Shown piece by piece: positions 32,801 through 40,905 of a DNA stretch of 64,000 bases. Made by a program: the position numbers and the translations under genes. Numbering within the stretch: position 1 is the first letter of the stretch; each line of letters begins with the position of its first letter. The notes under the pieces were generated by a model. That model was not told where the DNA came from, searched no databases, and saw nothing but the letters and a program-made list of their open reading frames with translations. The stretch comes from Corynebacterium efficiens YS-314 (GTDB lineage: Bacteria > Actinomycetota > Actinomycetes > Mycobacteriales > Mycobacteriaceae): contig NC_004369.1 in NCBI RefSeq assembly GCF_000011305.1, positions 868,001-932,000 on the forward strand, in the 5' to 3' direction.

Positions 32801-34470
32801 AAATCCAGCTGGAAAATGGGCACAGAGCGGCAAAGATGCGTGATGGTAATGCCTACACGTGGGCGCACGAGGACTGCTCAGGGTATATGTCGATGATTGC
32901 CGACGCCATCATCAATGGCGGCGACGGCGTCAGACGCTGGGCGACGAGCTCGTTCCCCGGTGGGCAGCCGTGGGTGCCGGGCCTGGGGCCTGGTTTCTCA
33001 GTGGGCGTTCACGATAATCCCGGCGGCCCGGGCGGTGGCCACACTTCCGGCACCTTGACCGGGGTGGGGCCATACATGACCACCAATGTGGAATCCGGTG
33101 GTGCACATGGATACGTCGCTTATGGTGGCCCCGCTGTCGGAGCTGATTCCCCTCAGTGGGTTGGCGTGCACCCTGGACAGTTCCATCTGGCGATTGGTGC
33201 CGATGGCGCTTTCGAGTCGGGTGGGTCCGTCGATCCCTCGGCGATGCGTAACTGGATCTCGGACAAATTGGGTGGCGTGGTCGATACGATCATGGACCCA
33301 TTGGTGTCTCTGCTGCCGTCTCCACCCCCACAATGGATGGGCATCCCGCGTGGTGTCTACGACACCGGTCGGGACAAGATGGTGGAGGGCATCGCTGATG
33401 GCGTGGCTGGTCTGACTGATGGTCTGGCAACTGTGTGGAATGCGGTGCGCAACATCCCGGATCTGATCCGTGAATCGCTTGAGGGCGGCGATGATGTGGC
33501 CCGGGCCGCGGGGGAGGGCTACCACAAGGGTGGCCTTGCTGGCCGTGGCCAGGGGATCATCAACAAGACGGCGATTGAACCAGAAATGGTTCTCTCGCCG
33601 CCGGCCACCGCGGCATTCATTGATTGGATGTCGGGTGTCCCGCAGGCGGAATCCGCGTCGGTCATCGCCAAGGAAATCACGGAGGCTTTCCGCGGTGGTG
33701 ACTGGGGTTACGGTGAGCTGGCTAGCCGGGTGGGTAGTGAAGATCTGGCTCACCTGATTGTGGACTCCGTGGCCGCTGCTGGGTTTGTCCAGCGCGGTGA
33801 GTTCGATGAGTACACCCACGCACGGTTTGGTGATGTGTGGAACCTTGGGGCGTCTCTGCAGGAGATCGCCCGGGGTGGCCCCAGGGCGTGGCGGGAAACC
33901 GCAGCGCACCTGGCGCACATTTCCCAGACGGGCGACTACCTGGCTAATGAGTGGTTCTCCGAGGATTCCCCGCTCACGGTTGCGGCCTTGGCTGCAAACG
34001 CGGCCACGATCCGGTTGGCGGATCACGTGTCCGGGTTTGAGATCAACGAGCAGGGTGAACGTGTCCAGACCCGTGGTCGAATCGGCACTCCCGAGGAGAT
34101 CGCCCGTGATGCCGGAACGATGATGCTGGAGGATCTCGGCAACGAGGCCCTAGGCTTCATCGGTCTGGGCGGGTCGTTGTCCCTACCTCGGTTCCTGGGT
34201 GAGGACCTCCGGACCCCGTTCGAGAAGGACACAGGTGGAACCTCCACAGCGGTGGCCACGAAGGAACCTGAGTCGGTGGCCACCCAAGCCACGGAATCAT
34301 CCACCGGTGGCAACACCTTCCACCTGTATGGCACTGCCACCAACAACGATGATCTTCAGTCCGCTCTGGAAGAGATCGGACAGAAGGTCGAACGCCACAA
34401 TGAGGAACTCTCCGATATCAACCGCGAACGCCGCGGCCCGGGAGCAACCTCACGCGGCGGCAATCTTTAG
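29839..34470 (+). CDS. Tape measure protein
   Basis: 1543 aa, sets tail length. The first about 200 residues are Ala/Lys/Glu coiled coil (KRAGDAIESAMANAAERAAT). Hydrophobic stretches lie around 575-640. A Trp/Phe-rich region at about 650-850 holds 44-residue repeats (YENIRSAVFDAWNS, YENIRSSVFDAFNS) and is lower in GC than its surroundings. The C-terminal half is Gly-rich (GGRISGPGTGTSDD; GPGGGHTSG), with an HEDCSGYMS segment that might be a degenerate peptidase-like site. Longest gene of the prophage, as expected. Confidence 0.9.
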   Translation: MSLVGYATLPIVPSLRGVTKELSDQLEKPTAAASKRAGDAIESAMANAAERAATAVSKAKKTEQAAIEDATAAEKRLTDARDDQRLKAQAIGPLEEKLKKARLDAAAAVAKAEADVEKARQDGTKTVAEIETLEKRLESVRAGAAAKEQSAQNSLDAGKIKLRKSTEKLTDASQAYDRAQDRAKDATDNVTAAQSRLEAQQGMTTKEFKKSQKGAADLASELGVMEDSAQGLGSVLDGMPGKLGAFALAMGGAASIGSLIEEGMDVSGAVAKMNRQLGATGPVAEQYADEVATTMAGGVASGAEEAIEAVRALNSQIDWLGSEGEQTASELADNFLGFTKTFDADMSEVTQTAGQLLHTGLVGDMESAVDLMTAAYQRVPVAMQDELPEILQEYSVNFANLGLDGEEAFSLLVNQADKGKFALDKTGDSLKEFANIAVDPGKAEAFEELGFNAQQMAASVASGGDEARESLEEVAQRLLAMEDPGARAAKAIELFGTPMEDLGIHEIPGFLEGLTDLSNTLGETEGASQSLADEMANSLEGRMNSLKGTVSSLAAEGFMSAWDAALKLSEWAKENKTWLLPLAVGIGGLTTAITLWTLATKGYTAATTLAKTATDAFNKASKASIWGLVATAIIGVVTALTWFFTETETGQEIWGKFTDFLKSAWESVSAKFSEIWSSITGIFDSFGSKIGELSSWWSDTTSSMGAAWQSFKDHLAGIYENIRSAVFDAWNSYVARVQENWALVTGALSSAWSWTRDTFVSIYENIRSSVFDAFNSAIQFAQDKFSQVTTALSNSWTWLKDTLGAGWDWIRDNVFSKFTDTIGSAKDRFFGFVDSLGDKWSGLKSLLAKPVNFMINTVYNEGILRAWNVIAGILPGLNTGSPLSGIPEHATGGRISGPGTGTSDDVLMWGSNGEHMWTARETQLVGGHGAMYSMRDAVTTGRPFVFDGKGGVAILPQTDERAGDLAGAAPGLMIPGYKDGGEIRPMWEIQLENGHRAAKMRDGNAYTWAHEDCSGYMSMIADAIINGGDGVRRWATSSFPGGQPWVPGLGPGFSVGVHDNPGGPGGGHTSGTLTGVGPYMTTNVESGGAHGYVAYGGPAVGADSPQWVGVHPGQFHLAIGADGAFESGGSVDPSAMRNWISDKLGGVVDTIMDPLVSLLPSPPPQWMGIPRGVYDTGRDKMVEGIADGVAGLTDGLATVWNAVRNIPDLIRESLEGGDDVARAAGEGYHKGGLAGRGQGIINKTAIEPEMVLSPPATAAFIDWMSGVPQAESASVIAKEITEAFRGGDWGYGELASRVGSEDLAHLIVDSVAAAGFVQRGEFDEYTHARFGDVWNLGASLQEIARGGPRAWRETAAHLAHISQTGDYLANEWFSEDSPLTVAALAANAATIRLADHVSGFEINEQGERVQTRGRIGTPEEIARDAGTMMLEDLGNEALGFIGLGGSLSLPRFLGEDLRTPFEKDTGGTSTAVATKEPESVATQATESSTGGNTFHLYGTATNNDDLQSALEEIGQKVERHNEELSDINRERRGPGATSRGGNL
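31990..32253 (+). repeat. 132-bp coding repeats in tape measure gene
   Basis: Units beginning at 31990 and 32122 encode the IYENIRS(A/S)VFDA(W/F)NS motif with 44-residue period. The repeat step matches tape-measure logic, where repeat number changes tail length. Confidence 0.7.
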
Positions 34471-34485
34471 AAAGGAGGTACCCGC

Positions 34486-35286
34486 ATGGGACGGATGCTT
34501 GATGGGCGCCCAACCTATGACTGGTGGGTCATCGACCACACCGGGAAAAGGTGGAATATCTACGGCGACGTCCAGGGCCAGGAGGGCGTGCACATGACCA
34601 TGATCGATCAGGTGGAAGCCACCGTGGAACGTGCTGCGTCCGCCACAGCCACACAGGTGGGCCAACGCCCCGGTGGTGGCACCTACGGCAAGCTCAGCCC
34701 CGTGCTCTCCGTCTACATCCAGGAGGAGGACCGACCGGGGGCATTCGAGAAATGGACGAAGGCATGGTCCCAACACCTGGGGTACGAGAACACCCTGTAC
34801 TGCCAATCCCCACGCAGGCGCCACCCCAAGCGCCTGGAGGTCCTACGCGCTGCCGGACGTGCCAGCCCCACCGGTGACCCCGGGGTGGTCGGCGGTGTCG
34901 AACAGACCCTCTCCCTGGACGCCTGGGGAGGGGTATGGATCGGCGAACCCATCACCCTCGGCAACAATGACCAGTGGACCAACGACGGTGATCTCTACCC
35001 ACTGATCACCTACAAACCCGGCACCACCCCGGGCACCGTCGGCCTGAGCGTCGACACGCACTCATGGTCAGCCACCCACCCAGCCATGCCACCAGGCACC
35101 ACTGTCGACCTGGACCCCGACCAACGGATGAAAACCTACGTCGACGGCGTGGCCACCCCTGAATTCTGGTCCACGTGGCGCAACCACTGGAACCCGCTGC
35201 AGGTCGCGCCGGGTGAGTCGGTGGTGGCCACGGTGCCGGATGGTGGGGTGCTGGAGATCATTCCGAGGTATGAGACCCCGTGGTAG
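34486..35286 (+). CDS. Distal tail (Dit-like) minor tail protein
   Basis: 266 aa following the tape measure gene, with AAAGGAGG upstream. Sequence features DWWVIDHTGKRWNIYGDVQG and later DLDPDQRMKTYVDGVATPEF are typical of actinophage minor tail proteins in the Dit slot. Forms the baseplate hub. Confidence 0.7.
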   Translation: MGRMLDGRPTYDWWVIDHTGKRWNIYGDVQGQEGVHMTMIDQVEATVERAASATATQVGQRPGGGTYGKLSPVLSVYIQEEDRPGAFEKWTKAWSQHLGYENTLYCQSPRRRHPKRLEVLRAAGRASPTGDPGVVGGVEQTLSLDAWGGVWIGEPITLGNNDQWTNDGDLYPLITYKPGTTPGTVGLSVDTHSWSATHPAMPPGTTVDLDPDQRMKTYVDGVATPEFWSTWRNHWNPLQVAPGESVVATVPDGGVLEIIPRYETPW

Positions 35287-35295
35287 GAGGTAGCG

Positions 35296-36915
35296 ATGTG
35301 GAGTGAAGCTGATTGGCAGAAGTGGCAGTCCGATATTGGCCTGTCGGCGTTGGCGTTTGGTCGCGCGATCTGGCTGATTGACCGTGATGGGGTTCCATAC
35401 TCTGAGGTCCGTGGGTGGATTACCCATGATTTCGGTGAGTCCGCGCTCGATGTGGCTACCGGGTCGGTGACGATTTTCGCTGACAATGAGGTGGTTACGT
35501 GGCTGTTGGCCCGTCGGGATCAGGGGCTCATTGGTGGGGATGCCCCGGATATGGATGCTGTGCTGCATGAGGCTGTGCACATGGTGGTCCAGGAGCCTGA
35601 TGGCACGCAGTGGGGTTACCGGGTCCATGAGCTCTCCATCGAGATCGGTGGTTCTCATGGTGGCACGGTGGAGATTATCGGGTTGCGTCCGCTGGAACAT
35701 TGGAAGCATATGGTGCTGAAAAGCAATCCGAATTCCCCCAATGAGTTTCAGCTGCTGTGGTCGGATATCCGCCAGGGGCAGTCGATGAAGATCATCAAGG
35801 AGTACATCCACCGCAATCTTGAGCGTGAGATGCAGCCCCTGGTGCTGTTGGGACAGTGGGATGTATCGCAACCATCAGCCTGGTCGGGTGTGGATACCTC
35901 CCGTTGGCCGGTGATTATGAATCCCCGGATCCCTCCGGAGGCCACGGAGTGGGCCGTGATTGAGGCCAGGTATGACAATGCCTGGGATGCACTGCATGCC
36001 ACAGCCACCGCTGCCGGTCTGATCTTGAAGGCTGAGTATTGGTTCCCCGGACAGCCTCAACCAGCCCCGGATTTCTGGACGCTTACCCAGCCAACCATTG
36101 TTCTGGATGTGGTGGATCGGTCGATCCACCGTGGTGCCACCGGTGATATCCGTGAGCCCCTCCGCACATTGAAACGGATGTTCCTGTCCCCGGGGGAAGG
36201 CGAGCTGGCGGATCTCGTCCAGTTCGATCCTGGTGCCGCGGCGACCGAATCTGGGTTGCAGCCGTGGGTGGTGTGGAAACCAACCGAGTATCAGGCGATC
36301 TCGCGCTTTGTGATCTCCAAGTCCACGGACTCGAAATTCACCATCGGCGGTCAATCCCCGGCCGCACTCAACACGGTGCTGGGCACGGGGATCCGGGCGC
36401 TGGCTGCGGGCATTGGTTCCCTTTTTCCCGGCATTGGTCCTGCGCTGGCCGTCATCGTGGGGGACATTGGATCGGAGATGATCAAGGACCGGATCCTGGC
36501 ATTCCAGTCCTTCGATCACCACCGGCGCCGCGCGCACCACGGGCGCCTGCGCTACCGGGAGATCTCCAAACCAGGTGAGGCCTATTCCATCTCCGCTGTA
36601 CAGCAAGGGGTGGCCGCCATGGAGGAAACCGGCGGTGGCATCTCATTCGAGATCGCCGTGGTCGACGATGCTCCCTACAAGCTGGACCGGGACTACGCCG
36701 TCGGAGACCAGGTCGGCGTGGAGGTCCTCGGCATCATCCTGGCCTCCTATGTCTCAGAAGCACACCGCATCGGTGCCCGTGGAGAACTCGGTGTCACCGT
36801 CGGCATCGGGGATCCCCGGGCCCGTGAATCCCCCACCGCCATGCTCAACCGGAACCTGGACAACATCTCCGGGATCCTCGGCCGACTGAAATCGTATGTA
36901 GGAGCTACATCATGA
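35296..36915 (+). CDS. Minor tail protein, Gp37-like (Tal)
   Basis: 539 aa of the ReqiPepy6 Gp37-like type: SALAFGRAIWLIDRDGVPYS, VTIFADNEVVTWLL and the FDHHRRRAHHGRLRY region. A hydrophobic stretch around 355-395 (GIRALAAGIGSLFPGIGPAL) may interact with the membrane during DNA injection. It lies between Dit and fibre genes, as tail-associated proteins do. Confidence 0.75.
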   Translation: MWSEADWQKWQSDIGLSALAFGRAIWLIDRDGVPYSEVRGWITHDFGESALDVATGSVTIFADNEVVTWLLARRDQGLIGGDAPDMDAVLHEAVHMVVQEPDGTQWGYRVHELSIEIGGSHGGTVEIIGLRPLEHWKHMVLKSNPNSPNEFQLLWSDIRQGQSMKIIKEYIHRNLEREMQPLVLLGQWDVSQPSAWSGVDTSRWPVIMNPRIPPEATEWAVIEARYDNAWDALHATATAAGLILKAEYWFPGQPQPAPDFWTLTQPTIVLDVVDRSIHRGATGDIREPLRTLKRMFLSPGEGELADLVQFDPGAAATESGLQPWVVWKPTEYQAISRFVISKSTDSKFTIGGQSPAALNTVLGTGIRALAAGIGSLFPGIGPALAVIVGDIGSEMIKDRILAFQSFDHHRRRAHHGRLRYREISKPGEAYSISAVQQGVAAMEETGGGISFEIAVVDDAPYKLDRDYAVGDQVGVEVLGIILASYVSEAHRIGARGELGVTVGIGDPRARESPTAMLNRNLDNISGILGRLKSYVGATS

Positions 36916-37493
36916 CCTTCTCAAGAATCAACGGGTACGGGGCACCACCCACCGCACACCGGTGGGCCCCGCTCCTGGTCCACGCCGGTGGCATGACTTT
37001 TGATGCTGACGCCATCAACGTCCTCTGCGAACACATCGAGCAGGTGGGCTTCATCCACAACGGTGACACCGAGATCCGCCGAGAACTACTGATCAATATC
37101 GGGATGCCCGACAGAGAGGCACACATCCTGGCACAACCCGGGGAACCCGTGCGGTGGGAGATCCCCGACGGGAACACGTCCTACTGCTGGGTGGCCGGGG
37201 ATTTACCTCCCGGCTTGGCCATCGAGGATGGCCACATTGTCGGGGTGTGCAACGTCTCCGGGTTCTGGCCAGTCGAGATCATCGTAGGTCCGGCCATCCA
37301 CTACGACGCCCTCGGCAGTGGGGGAGCACCCCTGGAACCGGGGGAGTGGAAACCCATTGACGAACCCATCTCGACACCCGTCCGCGCGGCCGCCGGCATC
37401 CGCCTCGATGAGCTCAATCCCACCGAGCTCGATGACATCATCGCCCAGGCGCTCGCAGCTAAAGCCGATAAGGAGGCCCCCGATGAGCGTTGA
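36912..37493 (+). CDS. Minor tail protein
   Basis: 193 aa, ATGA overlap with the Gp37-like gene. A beta-rich domain (VRWEIPDGNTSYCWVAGDLP) looks like a putative-Ig or carbohydrate-binding fold, then a helical end (LNPTELDDIIAQALAAKADK). Function by context only. Confidence 0.6.
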   Translation: MTFSRINGYGAPPTAHRWAPLLVHAGGMTFDADAINVLCEHIEQVGFIHNGDTEIRRELLINIGMPDREAHILAQPGEPVRWEIPDGNTSYCWVAGDLPPGLAIEDGHIVGVCNVSGFWPVEIIVGPAIHYDALGSGGAPLEPGEWKPIDEPISTPVRAAAGIRLDELNPTELDDIIAQALAAKADKEAPDER

Positions 37494-38301
37494 TCCCACA
37501 CGAAGAACCTACGCACCCGTGCCATCCCACGGGTTCCAGGATCTCGGGGCAGCCGTCGGCGGGATCTTCCACGGACTGATCGAAGGCATCGGAAGGATCC
37601 TCGGCGGCGCGGTGGACCTCGGAGTCGGGGTGCTGTCATGGATCGTCGACGGTGTCACCTCCCTCCTCGGCGGCATCGCCGACGCTATCCGAGGTGTCCT
37701 CCCCGGTGGGTCCCCTTGGACCCCGGTGCAGGATGCGTTCCGTGATCAGCAACTCGACCTGAAAAACCGCACCGATCTCATCCCGATCGGGTACTGCGCG
37801 GCCTACATGGACCGCAACGTCAACCTCGAATGGAGCGGCGGGGAAAGACGCCTGCCGTTCCGCGCCCAGCTCGGCCCCGCCCAGGGCGCGCACGTCGACG
37901 AAGAACGCGAACGCATCGTCTTCGACATCACCGGCACCTGGACCATCCACGTCCTCACCTCCTATAACGGAACCATCTTCACCGGCGACCCCCGCGTCCA
38001 CATCGACATCTTCGTCCGAAATCCCGACGGCACCCTCTACTCCCGCTGGCGAGTCCGCGACGCGCCGGGTGACGAAGAGGGATCACTGACGTGCTCGAAA
38101 CCGGTGGTGATTGACGAGCCTGGCATGTGGGTGGATGTGGTGTGTCGGTCTGGACGGTGGCGGTGGTGGCCCGGCGGTACCCGCTACTCCGGCCTGGCCG
38201 TGGTCCGGTCTGCCCTGGGCACAGACCACAGGGGCACTGATGAGGTACCTGATGAGCCGGCCCCGCCTGAGCCTGATCCACCGGTGACCCCGGACCCTTA
38301 A
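37483..38301 (+). CDS. Minor tail protein with hydrophobic segment
   Basis: 272 aa from ATG 37483, with AAGGAGG upstream. A glycine-rich hydrophobic region (about 15-75: AAVGGIFHGLIEGIGRILGG) precedes a beta domain (LPFRAQLGPAQGAHVDEERE). The C-terminus is Pro/Asp/Glu-rich. Possibly part of the adsorption apparatus. Confidence 0.6.
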   Translation: MSVDPTRRTYAPVPSHGFQDLGAAVGGIFHGLIEGIGRILGGAVDLGVGVLSWIVDGVTSLLGGIADAIRGVLPGGSPWTPVQDAFRDQQLDLKNRTDLIPIGYCAAYMDRNVNLEWSGGERRLPFRAQLGPAQGAHVDEERERIVFDITGTWTIHVLTSYNGTIFTGDPRVHIDIFVRNPDGTLYSRWRVRDAPGDEEGSLTCSKPVVIDEPGMWVDVVCRSGRWRWWPGGTRYSGLAVVRSALGTDHRGTDEVPDEPAPPEPDPPVTPDP

Positions 38302-38325
38302 CCCCACACAGACGTGTGGGGTCTT
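38301..38325 (+). terminator. Hairpin before fibre gene
   Basis: ACCCCACAC pairs with GTGTGGGGT, 4-nt loop, followed by a short CTTGTG without a strong T-run. May be a partial terminator or mRNA stabiliser. Confidence 0.45.
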
Positions 38326-38345
38326 GTGATGAAAGGACTTTAGAT

Positions 38346-40622
38346 GTGACCACTCTCAAGATTGATATCCGGAACATGGGTGCGAGCGCGCACCCTGATG
38401 ATCGGGTGATTCTCTACGCCCCGGAGATCCGCGCCCGTATTGGCGGTGGACTGGTCTCCACTGCTCCCCTGGAGGTGGAGCTGGTCGACGGTCAGGCCAC
38501 CGTCGAGAACGTCGAACCCGGGCCGATCATCGTACGCTTTGAGTGCCTCGGCATCGCGGACACCACCGAAAAGCGTGGCATTGTCCCCGATTCCGGTGTC
38601 GTCACCCTCGACGATGTCCTGGAGCTGAAACACACCTGGACTCCACCGGTGCTGAGTTTTGGGCTGAAGATGATCATCGACGCCATGAACACGGCCTTGA
38701 TCGCGGTTAACTCCTCAGTTAACGAGGCAATTACTCAGGCTGTCGAAAGCCAGTTCGGTGGGTTGGTGCGCGCCGCGGAGGACGCAGCCCAGGAAGCCTC
38801 AGCATCTGCGAGCGCTGCCCACGGGGCTGCCTTGAGTGCAAACGTCCGCGCAACCGCAGCCGAGAGCGCCTATGCAGGGATCCGCACCCGAGTCGAAGCG
38901 ATCGAAGCCCTGGCAAGCTTATCTCCTGGCACGCCAGCTGATGGCCAGACCGCCACGCTGGTGTCCCAGGTAGGAAGCTTGACGAGAAAGGCTATCAACG
39001 CAGTTCTCTCTGTCACGTCGCCGGGAATAATTAATGCAGCGAACCCGCCGGCGGGGCTTACCCCGGTGGTGGCAGACGGACACTATTACGACCCCGCTCG
39101 GTTTAAGTATTTCCAGGACGCGGAGATGACAATCCCGGCAACCGATAACGCCCCAGCGCTGCAGGCCCTGGTGGATTACACCCACAATATCGGTGGTGGG
39201 ACCATCGAACTGCCCCGTGGCAAGATCGTGACACGGAAGGCAGTGCTCTGGAAAACAGGGGTGTCGATGCGCGGGGCCGGCAAGGTTGTGACCAGGGTCT
39301 GCGCTGAAGGGGTCCTTTTCTCCGTGTTTACCTACGACACGTCACTGCCATCGTCAGGAGCCGGTGGTGATGATCCCAATACCCAATGGCTGGAAAATGT
39401 GAAATTTACCGATTTCGCCGTGGACAACCGTGGCCTATCGTCTCCCGATCCAAGTGTATCGGGCAAAGCATTTTTCCTGCTGTATATGAAGCAACCAGTG
39501 TTCCGCGACCTGGTGATCGTCAACACTATTGGAACCGGGTTGGGCTGTGACTTCCTCATCGACGCCACGGTCGATTCCATAGTGGTCCGTAATGCTGGAC
39601 GCAATACCCGTACCGGCTACGGAGGTAACTCCGGTATTGGTATTGGCACCGCGGCCCGGTCAAAGGAGCCGTTGGTCGTCTCGAACTGTTTTGTCTATGA
39701 CTGCGGAAATTACGGGATCTTCGTGGAGACACAGAACAACCCGGATAACCCGTATCGCTCCGCGTACGCCAAGATTGTCAATTGTCATGCAGAGCGAAAC
39801 TATAGGGGGTTTGGGAATAAAGGCTCGGGTCCGACGCAGTGGATTGGATGCACCGCGGTCGAGAACACCACCTACGGGTTCGAGCTGCTTCAGGGTGCCT
39901 ATGGAGACAAGGTGCTGGGGTGTGTGGCCAGCAGGAATGGGTACACCGGAATTGCTGTTTCTGCTCCGTACACAGGAGACATCATGATTGATGCGACTGA
40001 AGCGAACGAGAACGGTAATTACGGCATGCTCATTAACCTGGGTGGTTCTACTAATCGGATGAAAAATGTTGCGGTGACCGGGTGTGAAACAGCACGTAAT
40101 GGGTGGTCTGGGATCGCAACTGGCGGTCCGATTTCCAACCTGACGGTGGCGAACTGCCGGGCTTTTTCCAATGGCCATAAAGCAACAATTTCAGCACACC
40201 GTCGTGGGCTTTTCCTGAACGGCGGGCATGACATTGTCACGCTGACAGGGAACACCGTTTTTGATGACCAGGAGACAAAGACCCAGGATGTGGGAATCCA
40301 GGTAGATACCGCAGCTAATCGAGTGGTGATGTCTGGTAATAACGCCCCGGGGTATTCATTAGCTAATGCGTATCAGTACCCGGCGGAGAAGACAGTCTTT
40401 GAGGCTAATTCCCCTTCTTCGAGGATTCGGGGTACTGCCACATTCACTGAGGGTGCACAGCTGCTGTGGGTCACTCACAATCGTGGGCGGGCACCGGCAG
40501 AGATCGCGTTGACACCGCTGGGTAATGCGCGAGTGTGGGTGGTATCAAGCGAGCCGAATCGAATGCGAATCAGTAGGGAGAGCACTGGTGGCCAGCTTGA
40601 CGTGATGTGGGCTGTGTCGTGA
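38346..40622 (+). CDS. Tail fibre / receptor-binding protein with beta-helix
   Basis: 758 aa from GTG 38346, with AAAGGA upstream; the earlier in-frame start overlaps that site. The N-terminal about 100 residues are beta-rich, then an Ala-rich coil (AEDAAQEASASASAAHGAAL), then from about 250 a right-handed beta-helix of pectate-lyase type (repeats such as VVSNCFVYDCGNYGIFVETQ and AVTGCETARNGWSGIATGGP). A C-terminal beta domain ends LDVMWAVS. Probably binds or cleaves cell-envelope glycans such as arabinogalactan; substrate unknown. Confidence 0.78.
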   Translation: MTTLKIDIRNMGASAHPDDRVILYAPEIRARIGGGLVSTAPLEVELVDGQATVENVEPGPIIVRFECLGIADTTEKRGIVPDSGVVTLDDVLELKHTWTPPVLSFGLKMIIDAMNTALIAVNSSVNEAITQAVESQFGGLVRAAEDAAQEASASASAAHGAALSANVRATAAESAYAGIRTRVEAIEALASLSPGTPADGQTATLVSQVGSLTRKAINAVLSVTSPGIINAANPPAGLTPVVADGHYYDPARFKYFQDAEMTIPATDNAPALQALVDYTHNIGGGTIELPRGKIVTRKAVLWKTGVSMRGAGKVVTRVCAEGVLFSVFTYDTSLPSSGAGGDDPNTQWLENVKFTDFAVDNRGLSSPDPSVSGKAFFLLYMKQPVFRDLVIVNTIGTGLGCDFLIDATVDSIVVRNAGRNTRTGYGGNSGIGIGTAARSKEPLVVSNCFVYDCGNYGIFVETQNNPDNPYRSAYAKIVNCHAERNYRGFGNKGSGPTQWIGCTAVENTTYGFELLQGAYGDKVLGCVASRNGYTGIAVSAPYTGDIMIDATEANENGNYGMLINLGGSTNRMKNVAVTGCETARNGWSGIATGGPISNLTVANCRAFSNGHKATISAHRRGLFLNGGHDIVTLTGNTVFDDQETKTQDVGIQVDTAANRVVMSGNNAPGYSLANAYQYPAEKTVFEANSPSSRIRGTATFTEGAQLLWVTHNRGRAPAEIALTPLGNARVWVVSSEPNRMRISRESTGGQLDVMWAVS

Positions 40623-40636
40623 CAAGGGAGGTTATT

Positions 40637-40831
40637 GTGATCAATCTGAGTGAGCTTAGTGATGAAGAGTTTGAAGACTACCGCGTTGGTGTGGAGGTTG
40701 AACGGAAAAGGCGGGATGATTTACAGCGGATTCCGCACGATATGCGGGCGCTTGCTGATGCGTATACCGAATCCGGTGGTAACCGTGCTGACCTGATCCA
40801 AGTACTCACCGACACCCCTGACCCCGAGTAA
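40637..40831 (+). CDS. Small hypothetical protein after fibre gene
   Basis: 64 aa from GTG 40637 (MINLSELSDEEFEDYRVGVE), with AAGGGAGG 5 nt before; helical and acidic. Possibly a fibre assembly factor. A terminator follows. Confidence 0.6.
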   Translation: MINLSELSDEEFEDYRVGVEVERKRRDDLQRIPHDMRALADAYTESGGNRADLIQVLTDTPDPE

Positions 40832-40849
40832 GCATCCTTAACTGACATC

Positions 40850-40879
40850 ACCCCGCAGCCGTCCTGGTCGCGGGGTTTT
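40850..40879 (+). terminator. Terminator after tail genes
   Basis: ACCCCGC pairs with GCGGGGT across an imperfect inner stem, followed by TTTTCTC. Confidence 0.75.
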
Positions 40880-40905
40880 CTCATACCTCCAGAAAGGAGG
40901 AAACC

